Assembly: GCA_905480145.1 (NCBI GenBank)
Contig: CAJQPA010000008.1
Coordinates: 62,001-126,000 of the forward strand
Direction of reading: 5' to 3'
DNA from: an uncultured Flavobacteriales bacterium
GTDB lineage: Bacteria > Bacteroidota > Bacteroidia > Flavobacteriales_D > Crocinitomicaceae
DNA length: 64,000 bases
Below, piece after piece: positions 1 through 6,848 of this stretch (position 1 is the stretch's first letter; each line of letters opens with the position of its first letter). A program made the position numbers and the translations under genes. Below the pieces are notes generated by a model. It was not told where the DNA came from. It was given only the letters and a program-made list of their open reading frames with translations, and did no database searches.

Positions 1-117
1 ACAAATGCTATTCAAGGAGTTCAATGGGTCGGAAGCTTTAGAACTAAGAGATATTTCAATGTGATTTCAAAAAAAATAAATGGGTTTTTAAATGACAAAT
101 GGTTAAAAGAGATTTAA
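1..117 (+). CDS. C-terminal tail of an unidentified protein (5' end outside window)
   Basis: Frame 1 is open from the first base to a TAA at 115-117 and gives 38 residues ending in NDKWLKEI. It has no start codon, so the gene begins upstream of the window. The fragment is rich in aromatic and basic residues (QWVGSF, KRYFN) and has no motif I recognise. Its stop codon overlaps the -7 promoter box of the next gene. Coding status is inferred only from the open frame and the close fit to the following promoter. Confidence 0.45.
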   Translation, partial: TNAIQGVQWVGSFRTKRYFNVISKKINGFLNDKWLKEI

Positions 118-122
118 TTTTG
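115..122 (+). promoter_or_regulatory. -7 box TAATTTTG for the Cys-rich lipoprotein
   Basis: TAATTTTG matches the Bacteroidota TAnnTTTG -7 consensus and overlaps the stop codon of the upstream gene. I see no clear TTTG -33 element. Transcription would start near 127, leaving a leader of about 43 nt that contains the tandem AACCAATT repeats. Confidence 0.5.
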
Positions 123-135
123 TAGTTTTACAAGC

Positions 136-159
136 AACCAATTAACCAATTAACCAAAA
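136..159 (+). repeat. Three tandem 8-mers AACCAATT in the 5' leader
   Basis: AACCAATT occurs at 136-143 and 144-151 and is followed by AACCAAAA at 152-159. The block ends 10 nt before the ATG at 170, so it would lie in the mRNA leader where a ribosome binds. It could be a length-variable translational element or a protein-binding site; nothing in the window decides between these. Confidence 0.6.
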
Positions 160-169
160 CGATTTAATT

Positions 170-544
170 ATGAAATTTTTAAAATTTTTATTCCCTCTAG
201 CTTTAGCTTTATTTATGTTTTCATGCTCTAATGATGATCACAATGACGACCATGATCATCATAACGCTGAAGCAAAGAAAGAGTGTTGCAAAGAAGGTGA
301 GAAGTGCGAAGATTCTGATAAAAAAGAATGTGAAGGTCATGATAAAATGGCTCACAAGTGCACAGATGAATGTGCGGAAGGTTGTTCAGGTGAAAAAAAA
401 GGATGTGAAGAAGGCTGTATGAAAGCATGTTGTTCCTCTGATGCTCATGAATGCACAGAAGAATGTGCTGATGACTGCACAGCCGATAAAGGAGGTTGTG
501 AAGAAGGATGTGAAAAAGAATGTTGTGCCGATAAAGAAGCATAA
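170..544 (+). CDS. Cys/His-rich metal-binding lipoprotein
   Basis: This 124-residue protein opens with a lipoprotein signal peptide (FPLALALFMFSC, lipidated Cys19), so it should be anchored in the envelope. Residues 24-31 form an Asp/His run (HNDDHDHH). The rest holds 18 more cysteines. Residues 62-88 and 93-119 are two copies of one unit with the pattern H-x-C-x3-C-x3-C-x6-C-x3-C-x3-C-C. This spacing suggests a thiolate metal cluster, like an exported metallothionein, but I know no named family that fits. Metal binding (copper, zinc or other) is inference. It is monocistronic, with its own -7 box and a strong terminator. The antisense ORF through the same bases is a by-product of the repetitive codons. 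Confidence 0.85.
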   Translation: MKFLKFLFPLALALFMFSCSNDDHNDDHDHHNAEAKKECCKEGEKCEDSDKKECEGHDKMAHKCTDECAEGCSGEKKGCEEGCMKACCSSDAHECTEECADDCTADKGGCEEGCEKECCADKEA

Positions 545-566
545 TTTTTAGGTAATAATATTAATG

Positions 567-603
567 AAACTCTGTTGAATCAAATTCAGCAGAGTTTTTT
601 TTA
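567..603 (+). terminator. Rho-independent terminator after the Cys-rich lipoprotein
   Basis: Arms AACTCTGTTGAA (568-579) and TTCAGCAGAGTT (585-596) pair over 12 positions with one G-U pair and a short loop, followed by a run of T to 602. Confidence 0.85.
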
Positions 604-612
604 TTTCAAATT

Positions 613-807
613 ATGAATGGAAAAATCAGGAAAGAGCTCTCGGTAGGGCAGCTGGTAAAAGTTGTCAAGAAAGAGCATCAGAAAAATGGTCAATTAACTG
701 AGGGGATAATAAAAAGAATTTTAACGAACTCCCAAATACACCCTCATGGAATTAAAGTTGAGCTAGAGAACGGCAGCGTGGGGCGAGTTAAGGATATTAT
801 TTATTAG
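613..807 (+). CDS. YwbE family protein (DUF2196)
   Basis: A 64-residue protein that matches the YwbE/DUF2196 family along its whole length: a short leader, then the conserved stretch LTEGIIKRILTNS, then HPHGIKVELENGSVGRV. The family is small, soluble and widespread; its biochemical role is not established, although the KOW-like basic fold suggests nucleic acid contact (inference). The ATG lies just past the preceding terminator, so expression needs a promoter I could not place, or read-through. Length and end both agree with the family, so I regard it as complete. Confidence 0.85.
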   Translation: MNGKIRKELSVGQLVKVVKKEHQKNGQLTEGIIKRILTNSQIHPHGIKVELENGSVGRVKDIIY

Positions 808-919
808 TCACGAAAATTAATATAGGCTATTCGAATATAGATAAAGAGATAATGCGTAAAAAGGGATATTCAATTATGCATAAAAGTTAAATTCTCGAAA
901 CATTTTTTCAGAATATTCG

Positions 920-927
920 TACCTTTG
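920..927 (+). promoter_or_regulatory. -7 box TACCTTTG with a ~100-nt leader for the cold-shock-domain gene
   Basis: TACCTTTG fits TAnnTTTG. Transcription from about 932 would give a leader of roughly 100 nt before the ATG at 1036. Long AU-rich leaders are known for cspA-type mRNAs, where they respond to temperature; whether this one does is inference. Confidence 0.5.
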
Positions 928-1035
928 CTCAAGGTTAGTTAATTGTGACCTTCTGAAAGTTATGCTTATATCGAAAATACAATTGAATAAAATGAATTAT
1001 TTTGCTTCAAAATAAATTTAAAATAAATTAAATTA

Positions 1036-1590
1036 ATGGCCAGATCTCAAGAGACATTTAGTAAGAAAGAAAAAGAAAAAAAGCGTTTAAAAAAACGTAA
1101 AGACAAAGCCATGAAAAGAGAGGAACGCAAAGCTAGTTCTGAAGGTGGTGGATTAGATAACATGTTGGCTTATGTGGATGAGTTTGGTCAAATTTCAGAT
1201 ACTCCGCCAGATGAGAATGTGAAAAGGAAAGAAATTAAAGCGGAAAACATAGAAATTGGCATACCTAAAAGGACAGATATTCCTGCTGCTGCCGGAAGAG
1301 AGGGTAGAGTAGTTTTCTTTAATGATTCTAAAGGATACGGATTTATTAAAGAAACGGGTACTGAGGAAAAGTATTTTGTCCATGTTAATGGATTGCTTGA
1401 AGAAATTAAGGAGAATGATTTAGTAAACTTCGAGTTGGAAAGAGGAATGAAAGGAATGAATGCTGTTCAGGTTAAGATTGTTAACCTTGAAGAGAAGGCT
1501 GCTAGAGAAGCTGCATTGAAGGCTGCGGAAGAAGCTGAAGCTGAAGAAGAGGAGGACGAAGATTCTAAAGAAGAGAAAACGGAAGAGTAA
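1036..1590 (+). CDS. Cold-shock-domain RNA-binding protein with basic and acidic tails
   Basis: A 184-residue protein in three parts. Residues 1-33 are a Lys/Arg-rich tail. Residues 88-150 are a cold-shock domain with RNP1 (KGYGFI, 99-104) and RNP2 (YFVHV, 113-117). Residues 151-184 are Glu/Ala-rich and very acidic. It should bind single-stranded RNA or DNA in the cytoplasm. The basic head and the conserved linker (GGGLDNMLAYVDEFG) are typical of the Bacteroidota version, which is longer than the 70-residue CspA. Preceded by a long leader and followed by a terminator, so it is probably transcribed alone. Confidence 0.92.
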   Translation: MARSQETFSKKEKEKKRLKKRKDKAMKREERKASSEGGGLDNMLAYVDEFGQISDTPPDENVKRKEIKAENIEIGIPKRTDIPAAAGREGRVVFFNDSKGYGFIKETGTEEKYFVHVNGLLEEIKENDLVNFELERGMKGMNAVQVKIVNLEEKAAREAALKAAEEAEAEEEEDEDSKEEKTEE

Positions 1591-1610
1591 AATCTTGTGA
1601 TTATAAATTG

Positions 1611-1644
1611 AAAGCCGTTTCCCTTGCGAATCGGCTTTTTTTTT
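1611..1644 (+). terminator. Terminator of the cold-shock-domain gene
   Basis: AAAGCCG (1611-1617) pairs with CGGCTTT (1632-1638), followed by an unbroken T run to 1644. It lies against the stop codon of the convergent potassium channel gene. On the minus strand there is no good T run, so it serves mainly the plus strand. Confidence 0.8.
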
Positions 1645-2557
1645 ATGCGTTCTCTAGCTTGTTTAATAGTAAGTGATCCAATACCACAAAACCATCCGTA
1701 TTATAATTGATAGTTGATACAAATTTCTTGTTGAATTCTAGATCGTTTAATGAATAGTTATAGAGCTGATATAGTTTTTGAGTAAATGATTGTTCGTAAT
1801 AATTTACGAGTACAAATAATTCAGCATTAAGGTTTTTTAATTCTTCTTTGCTGTATTTTGATAAGGGACTTTCGTCATTAATTTGGTGAACGATGGTCCA
1901 CATTGTTGGTAAATACATGATGTTACTTCTTTCAAGTTCTAAGATGTAAAACGATCGTTTTACTTCACCATTATTATTCATTTCAGGAATTGACATTGTT
2001 ACTTGAATACTTGGTTCAATCATCATGCTCTTTCTAACGTTCATAAGTCGAAACATTAAGGCTGTGCCTCCATTAAATTCTCGTAAAATAATTTTATTAC
2101 TAAACTCTACTGATGGAGTAGGTTTTGAAAACCTCCCATAGAGTAAACCTGTAATAAATGAAAAACTTAATAGTCCAGCGAGTGCTTCAAATGCAGCGAG
2201 CAAGGAACTGCTGGTCCCTTTAGGAGACATTGCTCCATAACCTACAGTGGTTAATGATTGAGCACTGAAATAACAAGCATTCATAAAATCTTCAAAAATA
2301 TTATTTGATGGGGTTGTAATTTGTTCAATCCCAATAGCTAAATATCCGAGAGCAAATAATGCATTGATCAAAACATATCCCACGAACACAAACATAAAAA
2401 ACATACCCCAAGATATAGTAATCAAATACGTGTACAACTCTGAAAAACTAGAAGAGCTATTATGATGAATGATATTAGATGTTCCGTCATTATTAATCAA
2501 TCGTTGTGCTCCAATTTTGGAGTTATAACCTATACCGGGATCTTTTATTTCTTTCAT
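1643..2557 (-). CDS. Inward-rectifier-type potassium channel (KirBac family)
   Basis: A 304-residue protein with the Kir layout. There is an amphipathic N-terminus, a first membrane helix at about 42-75, and a pore helix with selectivity filter TVGYG at 104-108. A second helix follows at about 118-142, then a cytoplasmic beta domain at about 148-304 (conserved LMFRLMNVR and LELERSNI). It would form a tetrameric K+ channel in the inner membrane. The filter is intact, so selectivity should be normal. Length is usual for KirBac. The gene converges on the cold-shock gene; no operon partner is evident. Confidence 0.93.
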   Translation of the reverse strand: MKEIKDPGIGYNSKIGAQRLINNDGTSNIIHHNSSSSFSELYTYLITISWGMFFMFVFVGYVLINALFALGYLAIGIEQITTPSNNIFEDFMNACYFSAQSLTTVGYGAMSPKGTSSSLLAAFEALAGLLSFSFITGLLYGRFSKPTPSVEFSNKIILREFNGGTALMFRLMNVRKSMMIEPSIQVTMSIPEMNNNGEVKRSFYILELERSNIMYLPTMWTIVHQINDESPLSKYSKEELKNLNAELFVLVNYYEQSFTQKLYQLYNYSLNDLEFNKKFVSTINYNTDGFVVLDHLLLNKLENA

Positions 2558-2672
2558 AAGTTAGAATGCGTTTGGCTATAAAAGTATCCAATTTTAGCTG
2601 CTCTTTTATGTAAGTTGATCATATTTTATTAGAATCACAATACTAATGCTGATTCCATTGGTTCGAATTCGT

Positions 2673-2680
2673 TACTTTTG
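2673..2680 (+). promoter_or_regulatory. -7 box TACTTTTG directly before the helicase start
   Basis: TACTTTTG fits TAnnTTTG. It lies downstream of the farthest in-frame ATG (2646), which argues against that start. Transcription from about 2686 leaves a leader of only 5-11 nt before the ATGs at 2691 and 2697. Confidence 0.55.
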
Positions 2681-2696
2681 CATCAAATTAATGATT

Positions 2697-4055
2697 ATGG
2701 ATAGCTTTCAAGATTTGGGTTTGACCAGACAGTTACAAAATGCAATGGATGACTTGGGGTTCGATAAACCAACGCCAATTCAAGAACAATCTTATTCTGT
2801 TGTACTTTCCGGAAAAGATATTGTGGGTATAGCGCAAACAGGTACAGGTAAGACATTAGCATACATGCTACCTATTTTGAGAGACATGAAATTTTCCAAA
2901 CAGGTGAATCCAAGAGTTTTGGTGCTGGTTCCAACAAGAGAACTTGTTTTGCAAGTTGTCCAGAATATTGAAGACTTCACAAAATATATGTCCGTCCGTG
3001 TTCTAGGAGTATATGGAGGTACCAATATTAATACTCAGGCGCAATCGGTTATGCAAGGAACCGATGTAATAGTAGCAACACCTGGACGATTATATGATCT
3101 TGTCTTAAGTAATGTTTTACAACTTAAGTCGGTTAAAAAACTAATTATTGACGAAGTAGATGTTATGTTGGATCTAGGATTCAGGCATCAAATTCAAAAT
3201 ATCTTTGAGTTAATGCCAGAGCGTCGTCAAAATATCATGTACTCTGCAACTATGACAGATGATGTTGCTCAATTGATTGATGATTCCTTTATTGCTCCGG
3301 TTAAAATATCTATCGCGGTAAGTGGAACTCCTCTTGATAATATTAAGCAGGAATGTTATGCGGTTGAAAATTTCTATACCAAAGTAAACCTTTTGGTTCA
3401 CTTGCTTAGAGATCATGATAATCTCAAGAAAATTCTTGTATTCGTTGCAAATAAAAAGAGTGCTGATCGAGTTTTTGCTGCTCTCGAAACTAAATTTGTT
3501 GATGATGTTAGTGTTATTCATTCTAATAAGTCTCAAAACTATCGTATTCGCTCAATTGAGGAATTTGATCAGGATATTAATAGAATTTTAGTTTCTACAG
3601 ATGTAATGGCTAGAGGGCTTGATTTAGAGAAAATAACACATGTTATTAATTTTGATGTTCCTAACTACCCTGAAAATTATATGCACAGAATCGGTCGTAC
3701 CGGTCGAGCAAAAAATGAAGGTAAATCTATTTTATTTCATACAGAGAATGAATTATTATATAAGGACGCCATAGAAACTCTAATGGGAGTGAAAATTCCT
3801 ATTACTCCTTTCCCAGAGGTTGTTGAAATTTCTAAAGAACTCACTCCAGAAGAACGACCTGATGATGGTATGGGAAGCAGTGAGAATAGAAATGAAAAAA
3901 TAATTGAAAAAGATACTGGTGCTTTTCATGAAAAAAAGGCAAAGAACGCTAAAGTTAATTTAGGCGGTACTTATAAACGTGATATCAAGAAGAAGTATAA
4001 AAAAGCTCAAACCAGAGGAGATAAAACGTATCACAAGAAGCAAAAAAGAGGCTAA
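2697..4055 (+). CDS. DEAD-box family ATP-dependent RNA helicase (DEVD variant)
   Basis: All helicase motifs are visible in order: Q motif (PTPIQEQ), motif I (AQTGTGKT), Ia (PTRELV), Ib (TPGR), II (DEVD), III (SAT), V (STDVMARGLD) and VI (HRIGRTGR). A Lys/Arg-rich tail, likely for RNA contact, follows. It should unwind short RNA duplexes in ribosome assembly or mRNA turnover. Motif II reads DEVD rather than DEAD; a Val for Ala change is conservative and the two acidic residues are kept. I prefer the start at 2697 (MDSFQDLGL, 452 residues) or at 2691, because the earlier ATG at 2646 lies upstream of the promoter box. Confidence 0.93.
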   Translation: MDSFQDLGLTRQLQNAMDDLGFDKPTPIQEQSYSVVLSGKDIVGIAQTGTGKTLAYMLPILRDMKFSKQVNPRVLVLVPTRELVLQVVQNIEDFTKYMSVRVLGVYGGTNINTQAQSVMQGTDVIVATPGRLYDLVLSNVLQLKSVKKLIIDEVDVMLDLGFRHQIQNIFELMPERRQNIMYSATMTDDVAQLIDDSFIAPVKISIAVSGTPLDNIKQECYAVENFYTKVNLLVHLLRDHDNLKKILVFVANKKSADRVFAALETKFVDDVSVIHSNKSQNYRIRSIEEFDQDINRILVSTDVMARGLDLEKITHVINFDVPNYPENYMHRIGRTGRAKNEGKSILFHTENELLYKDAIETLMGVKIPITPFPEVVEISKELTPEERPDDGMGSSENRNEKIIEKDTGAFHEKKAKNAKVNLGGTYKRDIKKKYKKAQTRGDKTYHKKQKRG

Positions 4056-4103
4056 TTTGTGTAATACATCCCTTTTAAGGGGTAGTGCAGACTTGAATAC
4101 TAG

Positions 4104-4247
4104 AACCTAAAATCGACAATATTAGAAACTGCAGATTACGAAGTTTTTAAAGGTGAATTGAAATCAATTTACGCTAACCTCTTTGAAAAGTCAAAAGAGG
4201 GTTCTGAAAGTGTTGTGAATGCTTTTGAAATAGCAGGGAGCTGGTAA
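4104..4247 (+). other. Open frame without start codon, possible gene remnant
   Basis: After a TAG at 4101-4103 the frame stays open for 47 codons to TAA at 4245-4247. It reads like a real protein end (DYEVFKGELKSIYANLFEKS, later NAFEIAGSW). There is no ATG, GTG or TTG near its beginning and no promoter box. It could be the relic of a gene tail or chance. The rest of 4056-4253 shows nothing else. Confidence 0.2.
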
Positions 4248-4253
4248 GGATAA

Positions 4254-4406
4254 TTATTCTTCAGAATTGGATTTTTGATTAGCACGTTGATTCATCTCTC
4301 GAATTTTTTGCTTGTTAGCTTCTTTAGCACTCTGCTTTTTTGATTTCTTTTGATTCATTAGTTTCGTATGCTTTTTCTTATTGCTAGAGTTTTTTTGCTT
4401 CGCCAT
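4254..4406 (-). CDS. Small basic protein, 50 residues, unknown
   Basis: An ATG-initiated 50-residue frame on the minus strand begins MAKQKNSSNKKKHTKL and ends KSNSEE. About a third of the residues are Lys or Arg, and the composition (K, N, Q, S) resembles small ribosome- or nucleic-acid-associated proteins. It starts 11 nt after the stop of the radical SAM gene and so probably shares its transcript. No membrane segment, no cysteine. The family is not one I can name; function is unknown. Confidence 0.55.
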   Translation of the reverse strand: MAKQKNSSNKKKHTKLMNQKKSKKQSAKEANKQKIREMNQRANQKSNSEE

Positions 4407-4417
4407 AATCATCAGAA

Positions 4418-5296
4418 TTAAAATCCAGTTCTAAAGTTTCGCTGACCAATGCCAACTTCAATAGCTTGGTCAATTTGAAGAAGGAAGCGCTCTTTGTCCC
4501 TTCCAAGATTGCCCTTTAGCACAAGACTGTTTGAAGCGTGATCACTTCTAAATATTGTATTCTCTAAAGAGAGATGTTCCATAAATATTTTCATTTCTTG
4601 GAATAACTCAATTGGAGTTAATTCGATAAACTCTCCAAGGTATCTACTTTTGTAATGATCGAGTCCTTTGTGGGCAGTTAGAACTAGAGTAGATGCAAAT
4701 TTAGGCTGTGTTGCATTCAAAACTTTTGCAGAATTAATGGCATGTTGTTCTGTTAGAATTTTACCCCCGACACCATTAATAATCATAACCGAACTATCTA
4801 TTCCCGCTGCTTTTGATTTGTTTAGTCCATCTATTGTGGTTTGATATGTTTCTCCTTTTTGTATCGCATGCAATACTTCACTGTCGCCTGATTCAATGCC
4901 GACATAAACTAAAGATAATCCATTTTCTCGCAGCTCTATTAGTTCATCTATAGATTTCTTCATTAGATTCATTGGCGAAGCATACGTTGAAATTCTTCTA
5001 ACATTAGGAAAAGTACTTTTGACTTTTTTAAGGATGGGCAGCAGCCGCTTATTGGATAAGACCAAAGGGTCACCATCTGCAAGAAAGACTTTTTGAATAC
5101 CTTCCGAGTAGTCTGAAAAAGCTTCTATGTCATTAAAAATATCTTCTTGTTTTCTAGCCGTGAATTTCTTACTCGTGTACATTTCACAGAAAGAACATTT
5201 ATTCCAAGAACAACCGAGTGTTATTTGAATAATAACTGATCGCCCTTCACTCGGTGGACGAAATAATGGTTCATGATAGCTTATCGGAAAATTCAT
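4418..5296 (-). CDS. Radical SAM protein with CX4CX2C cluster motif
   Basis: A 292-residue radical SAM enzyme. The 4Fe-4S cluster ligands are Cys29, Cys34 and Cys37 in LGCSWNKCSFC, spaced C-x4-C-x2-C instead of the textbook C-x3-C-x2-C. This spacing is known in one family of Elp3/MiaB-like proteins. Supporting features are the GDP loop (FLADGDPLVLS) and the downstream VGIESGD and INGVGG strands. Substrate unknown. The ATG at 5296 lies 4 nt from its own -7 box, so the message should be leaderless. The gene shares a palindromic promoter with the MOSC gene and is followed by the small basic protein. Confidence 0.85.
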   Translation of the reverse strand: MNFPISYHEPLFRPPSEGRSVIIQITLGCSWNKCSFCEMYTSKKFTARKQEDIFNDIEAFSDYSEGIQKVFLADGDPLVLSNKRLLPILKKVKSTFPNVRRISTYASPMNLMKKSIDELIELRENGLSLVYVGIESGDSEVLHAIQKGETYQTTIDGLNKSKAAGIDSSVMIINGVGGKILTEQHAINSAKVLNATQPKFASTLVLTAHKGLDHYKSRYLGEFIELTPIELFQEMKIFMEHLSLENTIFRSDHASNSLVLKGNLGRDKERFLLQIDQAIEVGIGQRNFRTGF

Positions 5297-5331
5297 GATT
5301 CAAAGATAATATATATTATATTTGAATCATG
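5294..5331. promoter_or_regulatory. 38-bp near-perfect palindrome acting as a divergent promoter
   Basis: The palindrome has 18 of 19 matched pairs. It contains both start codons at its ends (ATG 5329 on plus, ATG 5296 on minus). It also contains both -7 boxes: TATATTTG at 5317-5324 on plus, and TATCTTTG read on minus from 5308 to 5301. On each strand exactly four bases (AATC) separate TTTG from ATG. Transcription would start at or next to the initiation codon on both sides, so both mRNAs should be leaderless. No -33 elements could be assigned. Confidence 0.75.
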
Positions 5332-5772
5332 GGAAAATTATTAGGCATTGCGACTAGAATTAAATCAAAATCACCAATGGACTTGCATGCTTCGGCTTTG
5401 GTTTCTTTTGAAAAAGGTGTTTTGAACGATTTTCGTGGTAGAAAGTTGGGAGGAAGGCGTCAAGTTACGGTTTTGTCTAAAGAAGCCTGGAATATAGTTT
5501 GCGAGGAGATAGGTTCAGATATCGCATGGACTACTAGAAGAGCTAATTTTTTTATAGAAGGAATAGAGTTAAAAGAAACCACCGGTCGAATTTTGAAAAT
5601 TGGATCACTTGAATTGGAAGTTACGGGTGAATTAGTTCCTTGCAATAGAATGGATGAACAGTTTGATGGTTTAACCAAAATCTTAGAAAAGGATTGGAAA
5701 GGCGGGGTTACTTGTAAGGTCAAAAAAGAAGGGAACGCTAACTTGAATGACGAAGTAGTATTAATCTCTTAG
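5329..5772 (+). CDS. MOSC-domain protein
   Basis: A 147-residue single-domain MOSC protein (molybdenum cofactor sulfurase C-terminal fold). Family features are the N-terminal IKSKSPMDLHAS, the RQVTVLS strand, then LKIGSLELEVTGELVPCNRMD with the conserved Cys, and finally WKGGVTCKVKKEG. MOSC proteins carry sulfur or bind the molybdenum cofactor; several reduce or detoxify N-hydroxylated bases. The substrate here is unknown. Leaderless, divergent from a radical SAM gene, and convergent with DUF1853 at 2 bp distance. Confidence 0.85.
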   Translation: MGKLLGIATRIKSKSPMDLHASALVSFEKGVLNDFRGRKLGGRRQVTVLSKEAWNIVCEEIGSDIAWTTRRANFFIEGIELKETTGRILKIGSLELEVTGELVPCNRMDEQFDGLTKILEKDWKGGVTCKVKKEGNANLNDEVVLIS

Positions 5773-5774
5773 TT

Positions 5775-6584
5775 TTACCACCAGACCACGAAGAACTTTT
5801 TGTATTTGTTTTCATTTGTTTTCATCCAGCATAAAGGTGATCTACTTTCTTTAATTTGACGCTCGATACTCTTTTTAAAGGTTTGCAAGTCAACATAATC
5901 TTTATCCTTAATAGGTGATGATAACCAATCTAGTTTTTGTGGAAGAAAAAACGTGTTATCCCTAAATTGGCTTAAATCTTTATAATTAACATAAAATCCT
6001 GCAACACATTTCTCGTTAATAGTGTCAAAAACGATTTTCTTTGAAGAGATTGGGGTAAAAAGCTGTGCTTTAAAATTAACTCGTTGTAATACGTTGTCAA
6101 CTTTTAAATTGTGATCACTTAGTATTTTAATTGATTCAGGCAAGAAGAGTCTTGGAAGCTGTTTTGATGTTAACTTTTTTAATTTTTGATTTAAACTATC
6201 CTTTTTGTTAGGGCCAATCCACTTATCCAACTCTTGTTTTCCAGCCTTGTCGTCGTATAAATAAAATTTGTAGATCATCTCTAAATGAATAATCTGTTCG
6301 TTTTGTTTCAGAACACAATCTATTTCACCTATTGTTATCTTATCTCGTTGAATTTGAGTGTTTTTAATTATTACCTGGCAGTTATTGATTTTGCCTAATT
6401 GATGAAAAACAAATTGCTCAGTAAGTTTTCCAAGTCGTGGTGTTTTGTCTATATCAATTGGCGTTTCGTGTGTTTGTTTCAAATCAAATTGCCGAAGTCC
6501 AGCGACATCATCATTCTTCCATAGTAAGCGAGTTGAAACAAAACCATTAAATTGATTTTTTATATCGTTTCCATCTTTTTTCAA
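5775..6584 (-). CDS. DUF1853 family protein
   Basis: A 269-residue protein that matches DUF1853. Seen features are the RLLWKND opening, GEIDCVL followed by HLEMIYKFYL, and then WIGPNKKDSL and KLKKLTSKQLPRLF. The order Asp (GEID), Glu (HLE) and Lys (KFY) resembles a PD-(D/E)XK nuclease core; that it cuts DNA is inference, since the family is uncharacterised. The frame begins with TTG (6584) and no in-frame ATG follows nearby, so the exact start is uncertain. It is convergent with the MOSC gene. Confidence 0.75.
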   Translation of the reverse strand: MKKDGNDIKNQFNGFVSTRLLWKNDDVAGLRQFDLKQTHETPIDIDKTPRLGKLTEQFVFHQLGKINNCQVIIKNTQIQRDKITIGEIDCVLKQNEQIIHLEMIYKFYLYDDKAGKQELDKWIGPNKKDSLNQKLKKLTSKQLPRLFLPESIKILSDHNLKVDNVLQRVNFKAQLFTPISSKKIVFDTINEKCVAGFYVNYKDLSQFRDNTFFLPQKLDWLSSPIKDKDYVDLQTFKKSIERQIKESRSPLCWMKTNENKYKKFFVVWW

Positions 6585-6824
6585 ATAGATATTTAATTAG
6601 ATCTTAGAATTAATTCCCTAAAATAGGCTGAAGCTTCAATATATAAAATTACTTTAATTATATATAGCCATGATGAAGTTAGATAATATAAATTCTTTAC
6701 GAGAAAGACAGAAATACCTTTGAATAGGTACTTTCTTCCTAATATTTAATTATAAAGGGGTTATTAAGATTGAATTGTTATTAAAAAAAATGATGTTAAT
6801 TTGATTTATTTAAAAATGAATGAT

Positions 6825-6832
6825 TAGTTTTG
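6825..6832 (+). promoter_or_regulatory. Promoter of the beta-barrel gene: TTTG-N21-TAGTTTTG
   Basis: A -33 TTTG at 6800-6803 and a -7 TAGTTTTG at 6825-6832 are 21 bp apart, a full Bacteroidota promoter. The leader to the ATG at 6849 is about 11 nt and is almost pure A. Confidence 0.6.
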
Positions 6833-6848
6833 AAAAAAAAAACGAAAA

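Noticed and set aside
136-159. Short CRISPR-like array
   Set aside because: The units are 8 bp, directly adjacent and without spacers; no cas gene is in the window.
228-542. 104-codon minus-strand ORF opposite the Cys-rich lipoprotein
   Set aside because: It is produced by the repetitive Cys/Glu codons of the sense gene; its His/Leu-rich product has no protein character and no promoter.
2646-2696. Longer N-terminus for the DEVD-box helicase
   Set aside because: The extra codons lie upstream of the TACTTTTG promoter box and do not resemble helicase sequence.
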